Source of the DNA: Pseudomonas oryzihabitans
Lineage (GTDB): Bacteria > Pseudomonadota > Gammaproteobacteria > Pseudomonadales > Pseudomonadaceae
Assembly (NCBI RefSeq): GCF_007665395.1
Contig: NZ_VDND01000008.1
Location: forward strand, 186,001-250,000
Length of the DNA stretch: 64,000 nt
Direction of reading: 5' to 3'
Part shown: one piece after another, positions 17,795-25,410 of the stretch
Layout: every line of letters starts with the position of its first letter
Numbering within the stretch: the first letter of the stretch is position 1
Program-made: the position numbers and the translations under genes
Notes under the pieces: model-generated
The model's input: the letters and a program-made list of their open reading frames with translations, nothing else
Database searches by the model: none
Told to the model about the DNA's origin: nothing

Positions 17795-17989
17795 ATGCTG
17801 AAAGGCCTGTTCAACCTGCTCAAATCGCCCTCCGTGGACGAGCTCAAGCTGGCCGCGAGCATCAACAATTCCTACAAGTCCATGCGCGTGGTCGGTCGCG
17901 GCACGCTGCGCATCGATCCGGCGGAAGTCTTCGACTCGCCCGAATTCAAGGAAGACCTGGACCGCGCCCGGCGGCTCATCGAACTCTGA
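17795..17989 (+). CDS. Small protein of unknown function, coupled to the next gene
   Basis: A protein of 64 residues (MLKGLFNLLKSPSVDELKLA at the start), helical and charged with no membrane segment and no motif I recognise. It ends at a TGA that overlaps the ATG of the next gene (TGATG at 17987-17991), so the two are translationally coupled and probably work together. A purine-poor upstream sequence gives no strong ribosome site. Function unknown. Confidence 0.65.
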   Translation: MLKGLFNLLKSPSVDELKLAASINNSYKSMRVVGRGTLRIDPAEVFDSPEFKEDLDRARRLIEL

Positions 17990-18744
17990 TGTTCCTGCTG
18001 CTGCTCCTGCCGATCCTGGTCAGCGGTTTCCTCGTCTGCCACAAGCACCCGCTGTACTTCTATCGCCTGCACCGCTACGAGGGCCAGTACCTCTACCTGC
18101 AGAGCGCCCGCTTCGGCCTGTTCTGCACGCTCCTCGCCGTGATCCTGCACCTGGGCCTCGCCCAGCTCGTCCAGGAGCGTGTCTGGTCGCTCGGGGGCTG
18201 GACCTTCTCGCTGGATTACTTCGCCGGCCTCGCCGAGCTGCTGCGCCGGACCGGCACCCTGGAAGACCCGTTGCAGGCCGCCTGGATCCTGCTGGTCACG
18301 GTGACCGCCCTGCTGATCCCCACCGCCTGGGCGGCCCTGGCGCGCGGCACCATCAAGCGCAAGTACGGCCTTACCGAAGACAACTACCGCACCTTCATCC
18401 TCGCCGGTATCCTCAAGGACAGCCCGCTGGACGACCTGCTGATGACCGCCTCAATCAACCGGGAGACGCTGATGCTCACCCTGGAGGAGCGCAAGGTCTA
18501 CGTCGGCCGCATCACCACCCTCGGCGAGCCGAGCGAAACCCAGGGGGCGGACCAGGACGTCTGCATCAAGCCGATCATGAGCGGCTACCGCGACAAGGAC
18601 AAACTCTGGGTGACCTTCACCACCCACTATGCGGACAAGGGCAAGGACATCTACCTGACCCTGAAACAGAGCCAGATCGTCTCGGCGACGCGCTTCGATT
18701 TCGATGCCTACGAGGCGTTTCGCTTAAGCGTAAGCCGCAGCTGA
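17989..18744 (+). CDS. Membrane protein of unknown function
   Basis: A protein of 251 residues. An N-terminal hydrophobic helix (residues about 1-17), a second near 45-60 (GLFCTLLAVILHLGLAQLV) and a third near 97-115 (AAWILLVTVTALLIPTAWAA) anchor it; the C-terminal half is soluble and probably cytoplasmic, with TLEERKVYVGRI and DVCIKPIMSGYRDKDKLWVT. I do not recognise the family. It overlaps the preceding 64-residue gene by one base and was placed downstream of alaC. Confidence 0.75.
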   Translation: MFLLLLLPILVSGFLVCHKHPLYFYRLHRYEGQYLYLQSARFGLFCTLLAVILHLGLAQLVQERVWSLGGWTFSLDYFAGLAELLRRTGTLEDPLQAAWILLVTVTALLIPTAWAALARGTIKRKYGLTEDNYRTFILAGILKDSPLDDLLMTASINRETLMLTLEERKVYVGRITTLGEPSETQGADQDVCIKPIMSGYRDKDKLWVTFTTHYADKGKDIYLTLKQSQIVSATRFDFDAYEAFRLSVSRS

Positions 18745-18862
18745 CGCGGCCTCCAGGGTTTCCAGCAGGGAACGTATGACTTTTTAGGCAGGTCCCATTT
18801 GCAGGGCGGTCACCTCCGTGGCGCCGCCTTCTCACTCTGCCTAGGAATTCAGGAGCACCCTC

Positions 18863-19381
18863 ATGACGCCCATGCTGAAGAAAGCTTCCAGCCTGTCCCT
18901 CGCCATCCTGTTCGCTGCCGGTGTCGGTCTGGCCCAGGCCGCCGACAAGCTCTCGCCGGCGCAATTCGTCGACGACGCCTCGGCCAAGGGCATCGCCGAG
19001 ATCGAAGCGGGCAAACTGGCGCTGGAAAAAAGCCAGTCCCAGGATATCAAGACCTTCGCCCAGCAGATGATCGATGACCACACCAAGGCCAACGAACAAC
19101 TCAAGGGCCTGGCCCAGCAGAAGAAGCTGGAAGTCTCCAGCGACGCCGAGTTGATGGACAAGGCCAAGGCCATGATTCTCCAGGTGCGCGACGACTCCTT
19201 CGACCGCTCCTACGCCAACAATCAGGTAGTGGCCCACGAGCAGACCATCGCGATCTTCCGTACCGAAGCCGAGACCAGCAAGGACGCCGAGCTGAAGGCC
19301 TTCGCCCAGAAGACCCTGCCGGCGCTGGAGCACCACCTCCAGGAGGCCAAGGCGCTGCAGAGCAAGTACGCGAAGAAGTAG
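18863..19381 (+). CDS. Exported DUF4142 protein
   Basis: A protein of 172 residues with a signal peptide (LSLAILFAAGVGLAQAA) followed by the ferritin-like helical DUF4142 pattern: FVDDASAKGIAEIEAGKLAL, IKTFAQQMIDDHTKANEQL and ALEHHLQEAK. Family members are periplasmic or outer-membrane-associated, and often stress-induced; the molecular role is unknown. CAGGAG precedes the ATG. The 118 bases upstream, after the membrane protein gene, hold no clear promoter that I can name. Confidence 0.9.
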   Translation: MTPMLKKASSLSLAILFAAGVGLAQAADKLSPAQFVDDASAKGIAEIEAGKLALEKSQSQDIKTFAQQMIDDHTKANEQLKGLAQQKKLEVSSDAELMDKAKAMILQVRDDSFDRSYANNQVVAHEQTIAIFRTEAETSKDAELKAFAQKTLPALEHHLQEAKALQSKYAKK

Positions 19382-19417
19382 TCAGGCAGAGCGACGTTGA
19401 GGTCGTGAGAACGCAGT

Positions 19418-19624
19418 GTGGAAAAAGCGCAGCCTTTTCCACTAGGAATCCGGCGCAACGCACGCCCTCACCCCAACCCTCTCCCACTGGGAGAGGGGGC
19501 GATCCGAGCAGGCGCTCGTCTCCCTCCGTCCGTAGGTTGGGCTGAGACGGCTTTATCGTCGAAGCCCAACACTGTCGGTCCGCAAAGGCGCTGTTGGACT
19601 TCGTTGCGCTCAACTCAACCTAGG
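19418..19624. repeat. Cluster of three palindromic repeat modules (M1-M2-M3)
   Basis: Three modules occur in order. M1 (19418-19442) is a palindrome with GTGGAAAA at one end and TTTTCCAC at the other around GCGCAG. M2 (19465-19498) reads CCCTCACCCC, then CCCTCTCCC pairing with GGGAGAGGG. M3 (19531-19624) starts CGTAGGTTGGGCTGAGACGG and ends in its near-reverse complement, with AAGCCCAACA and TGTTGGACTT as inner arms. The same modules recur at 30089-30326, 40563-41563 and 47338-47463. A degraded Pseudomonas-type REP sequence (AGGAGCGACCGC, GCCATGGCCGCGAT) follows at about 19633-19668. The remaining bases to 19794 show no gene. Confidence 0.9.
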
Positions 19625-19794
19625 CTGTGCCCTAGGAGCGACCGCATCGGCGAACCGCCATGGCCGCGATCGACACGTTTTTCCTTCCGCTCCAGCAAGC
19701 GCCAATAAGGGGCGAATTCCCAGGAGGGCGCCCGATCATTGTGCAGCCCTCTCGCCTATTTGGGCGCCACCAACGCCATCAAGGCGGGTGAATC

Positions 19795-19860
19795 GCGGCG
19801 TCGATTGACTTGGCGTCGCTCTTGCAAAGATTCGGACAGTGGTGGCCAACGGCGGTCACC
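19795..19860 (+). promoter_or_regulatory. ANTAR-type hexaloop hairpins in the nitrate transporter leader (NasT target)
   Basis: P2 is GGTGGCC (19841-19847), loop AACGGC, then GGTCACC (19854-19860): seven pairs around a six-base loop with A at position 1 and G at position 4, exactly the reported ANTAR-target consensus. P1 upstream is GCGGCGTCG (19795-19803) with TGGCGTCGC (19811-19819) around ATTGACT, again A1 and G4, but with several G-U pairs and a seven-base loop, so it is less certain. A 21-base linker separates them. The terminator follows 13 bases after P2. NasT, the expected ligand, is encoded at 14436-15008. Confidence 0.75.
19811..19826 (+). promoter_or_regulatory. Sigma-54-like -24/-12 promoter candidate for the nitrate transporter
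   Basis: TGGC (19811-19814), seven bases, then TTGCA (19822-19826) keeps the invariant GG-N10-GC spacing of sigma-54 promoters. Nitrate-assimilation genes are commonly sigma-54/NtrC dependent. It overlaps the 3' arm of hairpin P1; use of this promoter would start RNA near 19837 and exclude P1 from the transcript. No NtrC site was identified, so this is only a candidate. Confidence 0.4.
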
Positions 19861-19873
19861 CCAACCGACAAAG

Positions 19874-19920
19874 GCGTCAGTTCACCTCCCGGCAACGGGT
19901 AGGGTGGCTGGCGCTTTTTT
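19874..19920 (+). terminator. Leader intrinsic terminator upstream of the nitrate transporter
   Basis: A long hairpin: GCGTCAG (from 19874) pairs with CTGGCGC (to 19914), continued through ACC/GGT, and capped by CCCG-GCAA-CGGG with a GNRA tetraloop at 19891-19894. Six T residues follow directly (19915-19920). It ends 27 bases before the transporter start codon, so readthrough is needed for expression. This is the expected partner of the NasT-binding hairpins. Confidence 0.9.
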
Positions 19921-19947
19921 ATGTCCGTGACGTGCCCGAGGTGCCCC

Positions 19948-21159
19948 ATGAGTCCCAGTTTCTGGAAAGCCGGCCATGCGCCGACCCTGTTCGCCGCCTT
20001 CCTCTACTTCGACCTGAGCTTCATGGTCTGGTACGTGCTCGGCCCCATGGCGGTGCAGATCGCCACCGACCTGCAACTGACCACCCAGCAACGCAGCATG
20101 ATGGTCGCCACCCCCATCCTGGCGGGTGCGATGCTGCGCCTGGTGCTGGGTTTCGTCGCCGATCGGCTATCGCCCAAGACCGCCGGCATCATCGGTCAGG
20201 TGGTGGTGATCCTGGCCCTGCTGGTGGCCTGGCAGGTCGGCGTGCACAGTTACGAGCAATCCCTGCTGCTGGGCCTGTTCCTCGGCTTCGCCGGGGCGTC
20301 CTTCGCCGTGGCCCTGCCGCTGGCCTCCCAGTGGTATCCGCCGCAGCACCAGGGCAAGGCGCTGGGGATCGCCGGTGCCGGCAACTCCGGCACGGTATTC
20401 GCGGCGCTCTTCGCCCCGGCCTTGGCCAAGGCGTTCGGCTGGACCAACGTGTTCGGCTTCGCGCTGATCCCGCTGATCCTGACCCTGGCGGTCTTCATGC
20501 TCTGCGCCCGCAATGCCCCGGAGCGTCCGGCGCCGAAGAAGCTGGCGGACTATGCCCAGGCCCTCGGCGACCGGGATAGCTGGTGGTTCATGTTCTTCTA
20601 CAGCGTGACCTTCGGCGGCTTCCTCGGCCTGGCCAGTACCCTGCCCGGCTATTTCCACGACCAGTACGGCCTGGACCCGGTCACCGCCGGCTACTACACC
20701 GCCGCCTGCGTCTTCGGCGGTAGCCTGATGCGTCCGCTGGGCGGTGCCCTGGCCGACCGTATCGGCGGTATCCGCGCCCTGCTCGGCATGTACACCGTGG
20801 CCTCCATCTGCATCGCCGCCGTGGGCTTCCACCTGCCCAGCGCCATGGCCGCCCTGGCCCTGTTCGTGGTCGCCATGCTCAGCCTCGGCGCCGGCAACGG
20901 CTCGGTGTTCCAGCTGGTACCCCAGCGCTTCCGCAAGGAAATCGGCGTCATGACCGGCCTGATCGGCATGGCCGGCGGCATCGGCGGCTTCGCCCTTACC
21001 GCGGGTCTCGGCGCGGTCAAGCAGGCCACCGGCGACTACCAGCTCGGTCTCTGGCTGTTCGCCGCCCTGGGCGTGCTCGCCTGGTTCGGCCTGCTCAGCG
21101 TCAAGCGCCGCTGGCGCACCACCTGGGGCTCGGCTGCCGTCACCGCGGCGCGAGTCTGA
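19948..21159 (+). CDS. nasA: Nitrate/nitrite transporter of the NarK/NasA MFS family
   Basis: An inner-membrane protein of 403 residues with twelve predicted helices. Family signatures include FDLSFMVWYVLGPM in helix 1, GFAGASFAVALPLASQWYPP with the nitrate-binding region GNSGTVFAALFAP, and the second nitrate signature LGAGNGSVFQLVPQRF. It takes up nitrate for assimilation. I choose ATG 19948 with GAGG six bases upstream; ATG 19921 directly abuts the terminator T-run and lacks a site. Expression is likely controlled by NasT antitermination. A stable GC-rich hairpin (21166-21188) follows the stop. Confidence 0.93.
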   Translation: MSPSFWKAGHAPTLFAAFLYFDLSFMVWYVLGPMAVQIATDLQLTTQQRSMMVATPILAGAMLRLVLGFVADRLSPKTAGIIGQVVVILALLVAWQVGVHSYEQSLLLGLFLGFAGASFAVALPLASQWYPPQHQGKALGIAGAGNSGTVFAALFAPALAKAFGWTNVFGFALIPLILTLAVFMLCARNAPERPAPKKLADYAQALGDRDSWWFMFFYSVTFGGFLGLASTLPGYFHDQYGLDPVTAGYYTAACVFGGSLMRPLGGALADRIGGIRALLGMYTVASICIAAVGFHLPSAMAALALFVVAMLSLGAGNGSVFQLVPQRFRKEIGVMTGLIGMAGGIGGFALTAGLGAVKQATGDYQLGLWLFAALGVLAWFGLLSVKRRWRTTWGSAAVTAARV

Positions 21160-21165
21160 GGCGCA

Positions 21166-21188
21166 CCCGGCGGCGGCTCTCCGCCGGG
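21166..21188. terminator. Hairpin between convergent nasA and GNAT genes
   Basis: CCCGGCGG (21166-21173) pairs with CCGCCGGG (21181-21188) seven bases after the nasA stop and eight before the acetyltransferase stop on the other strand. No T-run follows on either strand, so it may terminate weakly or simply protect 3' ends. Confidence 0.5.
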
Positions 21189-21196
21189 AGCTTCGT

Positions 21197-21769
21197 TCAG
21201 GGGGCGGGACGCACGTAGCTGGTCAGCACGTGGTCCCGCCAGACGCCGTCGATCTCCAGATAGCGCCGGGCCAGGCCCTCGCGTTCGAAACCCAGGCTGT
21301 GCAGCAGCCGCGCACTGCGGGCGTTCTCCGGCAGGTGGTTGGCCATGATGCGATTCAGGCCCAGCTCGTCGATGACGAAGTCCCGTGCCAGCCGCACCGC
21401 CTGGTGCATCAGACCCTGGCCCTGCCAGTCGACGTCCAGGCCATAACCCAGGTAGCAGGCCTGGAAGCCCCCGCGAAAGATCTGGCTGACATTCACCGTC
21501 CCTATCACCAGGGGACCCGCCTGGAGGATCAGCCGCAGCTCCGTCAGCCCCGGCCCGCCGGCGCGGTAGGCCGCGGCCTGTCCCTGCCATTGGGCGAGGG
21601 TGAAGAAGGCCGCGGAACGGCGCGGCATCGACTGGGCCAGGTGTTGGCGATTACGGCGATAGTAGTCGGCCACGGCGGCAGGATCGGCCAGGGTCAGGTC
21701 GACCAGTTCCACCGCCGTGGTCACGGCGAAGCGTGGCGGGTACTGCAGGGGTACGCTCAGGCGGCTCAT
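21197..21769 (-). CDS. RimJ/RimL-type GNAT N-acetyltransferase (second of two)
   Basis: A protein of 190 residues. LRLILQAGPLVIGTVNVSQI is the central strand pair, YLGYGLDVDWQGQGLMHQAV the acetyl-CoA-binding motif A, and LNRIMANHLPENARSARLL with GFEREG motif B; this pattern is that of RimJ, which acetylates a ribosomal protein N-terminus, and of related detoxifying enzymes. Its ATG overlaps the stop of the preceding acetyltransferase (ATGA at 21766-21769), and the pair closes the peptide-importer operon. The substrate is unknown; see the finding on importer-linked acetyltransferases. Confidence 0.88.
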   Translation of the reverse strand: MSRLSVPLQYPPRFAVTTAVELVDLTLADPAAVADYYRRNRQHLAQSMPRRSAAFFTLAQWQGQAAAYRAGGPGLTELRLILQAGPLVIGTVNVSQIFRGGFQACYLGYGLDVDWQGQGLMHQAVRLARDFVIDELGLNRIMANHLPENARSARLLHSLGFEREGLARRYLEIDGVWRDHVLTSYVRPAP

Positions 21770-22302
21770 CCAGGGATATCCGGCGGAAGTTCGTAGACCC
21801 AGGTTGCGCAGCGCTCGCCCCCGGGTCCTCGGCGATCGTCGTCGAGCACCCGGCTACGGCGGAAGCCGACCCGCTCGGCCAGCCGCTGGCTGGGCTGGTT
21901 GGCGGCCGCGGTGGTGAGATAGAGACCGGCCTGGCCGCGCTGCTCGACGAAATGGCGCAGCGCGGTGCTCATCAAGCCCTGCCCGGCATGCAGACTGTGC
22001 ATCCAGTAGCCGATTTCGTAGCGCCGGCCGCCGTCCAGTGGCGTCAGTCCCAGGCAACCGAGCAATTCGTCACCGCGTACCAGGAAGTAGCGTTTCTCTC
22101 CCAGCGCCAGGGTGAAGGTACCCCGCGCGGCGAGCAGGCTGTCGCGCGCCTGGGCCACCGTGGTGTGCTCCCGCGCCCAGCCAAGGAAGCGCCGATGCTC
22201 GGCATAGCTCCAATTCAGCGCCTCGGCGAAGGCCGCGGCCAGGCGCGGTTGCGGCCAGACCAGCGCGAAGTCGGCCAGGGCGATGCGCGGTGGAAAATTC
22301 AT
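21766..22302 (-). CDS. RimL-type GNAT N-acetyltransferase (first of two)
   Basis: A protein of 178 residues. HRRFLGWARE and EKRYFLVRGDELLGCLGLTP lead to RYEIGYWMHSLHAGQGLMST, the motif A region with G-x-G, then AAANQPSQRLAERVGFRRS as motif B. This resembles RimL and the acetyltransferase domains that inactivate aminoacyl-nucleotide toxins. The ATG at 22302 overlaps the yejF-like stop (22299-22301), so it is translationally coupled to the importer ATPase. Substrate unknown. Confidence 0.88.
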   Translation of the reverse strand: MNFPPRIALADFALVWPQPRLAAAFAEALNWSYAEHRRFLGWAREHTTVAQARDSLLAARGTFTLALGEKRYFLVRGDELLGCLGLTPLDGGRRYEIGYWMHSLHAGQGLMSTALRHFVEQRGQAGLYLTTAAANQPSQRLAERVGFRRSRVLDDDRRGPGGERCATWVYELPPDIPG

Positions 22303-23951
22303 GGTGCGGGCCCGACCTCCAGCCGCGGCACGGCGGCCAGCAGGCGCTGGGTCATGGCGTGGCGAGGCGTGCGCAGGACCTGCTCGGCACTACCCTGCTC
22401 GACGATGCGCCCGCCGTCCATCACCGCGATCCGGTCGGCCAGGTATTCGACCACGCCGAAGTTGTGGGTGATGAACAGATAGGCCAGCCCCCGCTCGGCC
22501 TGCAGTTCGCGCAGCAGGTCGAGGATCTGCGCCTGCACCGAGACGTCCAGCGCCGAGGTGGGTTCGTCGCAGACCAGCACCCGTGGCTCGACGATCAACG
22601 CCCGGGCGATGGCGATGCGCTGGCGTTGGCCGCCGGAGAATTCGTGGGGGAAGCGTTGCAGGGTGTCACCTGGCAGGCCGACCCGCTCGATCAGGGCGGC
22701 GGCGCGTTTCTGGCGTTCGGTGGCGGCTAGTTCAGGCCGCAAGGCCAGCAGTCCCTGCTCCAGGGTGGCGCCGATGCGCATGCGTGGGTCCAGGGAGGCG
22801 AAAGGGTCCTGGAACACGATTTGGATCTGGCCACGCAGTCGCTGCAGGGTCCGTCTGTCGGCGCTGAGCAGGTCTTCGCCGCCGAGGCGGGCACTGCCCT
22901 GGATGCGTGGGCCGTCGAGCAGCCGCAGCAGCGCCTTGCCGGTGGTGGTCTTGCCGCAGCCGGATTCGCCCAGCAGCGCCAGGGTCTCGCCGGCGTACAG
23001 GTCGAAGTCCACCCCGTCCACCGCCTTGACCCACTTGCGGGTCCGGCCCCAGGCGCCACGGCGGAGCGGATAGTGCACGGCCAGGTCGCGCACCTCCAGC
23101 AGTCGCTCGCCCGGCGTGCGCGCGGGCAAGGCGCGAGGCTGGCCCGCCAGGGTGCGGCCACGCTTGGCGAAGGTGGGGATGGCGGCGAACAGCTCCTGGG
23201 CATAGGGATGCCGGGCGGCACGGAAGAACTCCGCCGCCGGCGCAGTCTCGACGATCTCGCCATGGCGCATCAGGGCGACGTGGTGGGCCACCTGGCGCAC
23301 CACCGCCAGGTCATGGGTGATCAGCAGGATGGCCATGCCCATTTCGCGCTGGATGTCGGCCAGCAGGCTCAGGATCTGCGCCTGGACGGTGACGTCCAGC
23401 GCCGTGGTGGGCTCGTCGGCGATCAACAGGTCCGGCTCGGCGGCCAGCGCCAGGGCAATCATGATCCGTTGCTTCTGGCCGCCGGAGAACTGGAAGGGAT
23501 AGTCGTCGATCCGCCGTTCCGGCTCGGGGATACCGACCCGGCGCAGCCACTCCACCACCTTGGCCCGGGCCGCGGCGCCGCGCAGCGGGGTGTGGACACT
23601 CAAGGTCTCCTCGATCTGCTCGCCGATGCGCATCACCGGATTCAGGCTGGTGGCGGGCTCCTGGAAGATGGTGCCGATGCGCCCGCCACGCAACTCGCGC
23701 AGACGATGCTCCGGCAGCCGGTGCAGATCGGTGCCGGCGAGCAGGGCCACACCGCGAGAGATACCCAGCGAAGGGGGCAGCAGCCGTAGGAGCGAGAGTG
23801 CGGTGACGCTCTTGCCGCTGCCGGATTCCCCCACCAGGGCGAAGGTCTCGCCGCGCGCCAGGGTGAGGGCCAGGCCCTTGACCGCCTGGCGGGTGCCTTC
23901 CTCGCCCTCGACCAGGATGTCCAGGTCGCGAATGTCCAGGACGGTGCTCAT
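22299..23951 (-). CDS. yejF: Peptide ABC importer ATPase with two nucleotide-binding domains (YejF/NppD type)
   Basis: A protein of 550 residues with two fused ATPase domains. First: Walker A GESGSGKS, signature FSGGQKQR, Walker B LLIADEPTTALD. Second: Walker A GESGCGKT, signature FSGGQRQR, Walker B VLVCDEPTSALD. This is the YejF/DdpF layout that powers uptake of oligopeptides. I start at ATG 23951, which overlaps the yejE stop; a further 51 codons upstream lie inside yejE. In Enterobacteria YejABEF imports microcin C and in P. aeruginosa the related Npp system imports peptidyl-nucleoside antibiotics. Confidence 0.93.
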   Translation of the reverse strand: MSTVLDIRDLDILVEGEEGTRQAVKGLALTLARGETFALVGESGSGKSVTALSLLRLLPPSLGISRGVALLAGTDLHRLPEHRLRELRGGRIGTIFQEPATSLNPVMRIGEQIEETLSVHTPLRGAAARAKVVEWLRRVGIPEPERRIDDYPFQFSGGQKQRIMIALALAAEPDLLIADEPTTALDVTVQAQILSLLADIQREMGMAILLITHDLAVVRQVAHHVALMRHGEIVETAPAAEFFRAARHPYAQELFAAIPTFAKRGRTLAGQPRALPARTPGERLLEVRDLAVHYPLRRGAWGRTRKWVKAVDGVDFDLYAGETLALLGESGCGKTTTGKALLRLLDGPRIQGSARLGGEDLLSADRRTLQRLRGQIQIVFQDPFASLDPRMRIGATLEQGLLALRPELAATERQKRAAALIERVGLPGDTLQRFPHEFSGGQRQRIAIARALIVEPRVLVCDEPTSALDVSVQAQILDLLRELQAERGLAYLFITHNFGVVEYLADRIAVMDGGRIVEQGSAEQVLRTPRHAMTQRLLAAVPRLEVGPAP

Positions 23952-25405
23952 GGCTGCACCTCGCCCTGGCCGGGGCGGCGCCTGAGCCAGGCCGACCTCA
24001 GCCGGCGACTGCGCGGATCGAAGGCGTCGCGCACGGCATCGGCGAAGAGGTTGGCGGCCAGCACCAGGGCCAGCATGAAGGCGAAGGCGCTCAGCAGATT
24101 CCACCAGATCATGGGCGTGCGGGACATCTCGGTACGGGCGTCGTTGATCATGGAGCCGAAGGAATTCATGGTCGGATCGACGCCGATGCCCAGGTAGGAC
24201 AACACCGCCTCATAGAGCACCAGGCTGGAGAATTCCAGGGTCAGGGTGATGAGCACCAGGTAGAAGACATTGGGCAGCAGGTGGCGACGGAGGATGGTGA
24301 AGTGGGACACCCCGAAGGCCCGCGCCGCCTGCACGTATTCCAGCTCGCGCAGCTTGAGCGCCTCGGCGCGCAGCAGGCGGCAGAGGCCGGCCCAGCCGGT
24401 GAGACCGAGGATCAGGCAGAGCATGAAGAGACGCAGGTCGGCGCGTGCTGCGCCGGTGTCGAACAGCTCCGGATGACGGTCGATGAACACCTGCATCATC
24501 AGCACGCAGGCCGCCACCAGCAGCACTCCGGGGATGGAGGTCAGGGTGGTGTAGAGATAGGTGATGACGTCGTCCACCCGCCCCTTGAAATACCCAGCCG
24601 CCAGGCCGAAGCCGATGGCCGGTGGCAGCATGGCCAGGGTGGTCAGGCTGCCGATGACGAAGGCGGTGCGGATGCTCTTCAGTGACTGGTAGAGCACGTC
24701 GTTGCCGGTGCTGTCGGTGCCCAGCACGTGGTAACCGCTGGCCAGGGCGATCACGCTGCCCGCCACCAGGCAGACGCCCAGCCAGGTCAGCAGGATGGCG
24801 CGCCAGGGCGTGGCGGTCTGGCCACGGGCGATGAGTGCGCAACGGGCGGCGAAACCGCCGCTCTCGCGCAGCCTTCCCGCCGCCAGGGCGGCGGTGGCCA
24901 GCGCCAACGAGAGGCCGCCGAGCGAGCCCAGGGCCAGCCGCCCGAGTACGTCGCCGCGCCACTGCGTGGCGGGATCGTCCAGCGCCGTACCGGCGTGCTT
25001 GAGCCGCGGAAAGTCACGCAGCGGCTCGCCGTCCGCCGTGGTGCCCAGGGTTTCCTTGGTGAACTGGTGGGTGGCCAGGGGCGCGGAATAGGTCTTCTCG
25101 CGCTGGGTGAGCGAGGTCTTGGCCAGCAGGCCATCGAGGGCCGAGAGCACGGTGGGCGCATAGATCGGCGCCTGGGCCCCGGGTGTGGCCGGCAACTGCG
25201 GTCGGTAATGCACGGAATCCAGCAGGGCGACGGCGACGAAGCTGGCCAGCACCACCGCGGCGCTCATCGCTGGGGCGTCCTGCAGCACCCGGCGCCAGCT
25301 GGCGCGCAGGGCGGGCTGGCGCCGGGCGCGCCAGGCATAGATGAGGGTACCGGCCACCAGCAGGTAGAGGGCGAGATCGGTCCAGAGCAAGACGAATTTC
25401 GGCAT
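23948..25405 (-). CDS. yejE: Peptide ABC importer permease (YejE type)
   Basis: An inner-membrane protein of 485 residues, longer than the about 340 typical of YejE/DppC. An N-terminal helix pair (LALYLLVAGTLIYAW and AAVVLASFVAVALLD) brackets a periplasmic segment of about 100 residues; an extra hydrophobic region near residues 155-225 precedes GTDSTGNDVLYQSLKSIRTA. The permease core carries the coupling motif EYVQAARAFGVSHFTILRRH. Its stop overlaps yejF. The gap to yejB is five bases. Confidence 0.92.
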   Translation of the reverse strand: MPKFVLLWTDLALYLLVAGTLIYAWRARRQPALRASWRRVLQDAPAMSAAVVLASFVAVALLDSVHYRPQLPATPGAQAPIYAPTVLSALDGLLAKTSLTQREKTYSAPLATHQFTKETLGTTADGEPLRDFPRLKHAGTALDDPATQWRGDVLGRLALGSLGGLSLALATAALAAGRLRESGGFAARCALIARGQTATPWRAILLTWLGVCLVAGSVIALASGYHVLGTDSTGNDVLYQSLKSIRTAFVIGSLTTLAMLPPAIGFGLAAGYFKGRVDDVITYLYTTLTSIPGVLLVAACVLMMQVFIDRHPELFDTGAARADLRLFMLCLILGLTGWAGLCRLLRAEALKLRELEYVQAARAFGVSHFTILRRHLLPNVFYLVLITLTLEFSSLVLYEAVLSYLGIGVDPTMNSFGSMINDARTEMSRTPMIWWNLLSAFAFMLALVLAANLFADAVRDAFDPRSRRLRSAWLRRRPGQGEVQP

Positions 25406-25410
25406 GGCGG

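Noticed and set aside
19921..19947. ATG at 19921 as start of the nitrate transporter
   Set aside because: It touches the terminator T-run and has no ribosome site, while ATG 19948 has GAGG at good spacing and starts the conserved sequence.
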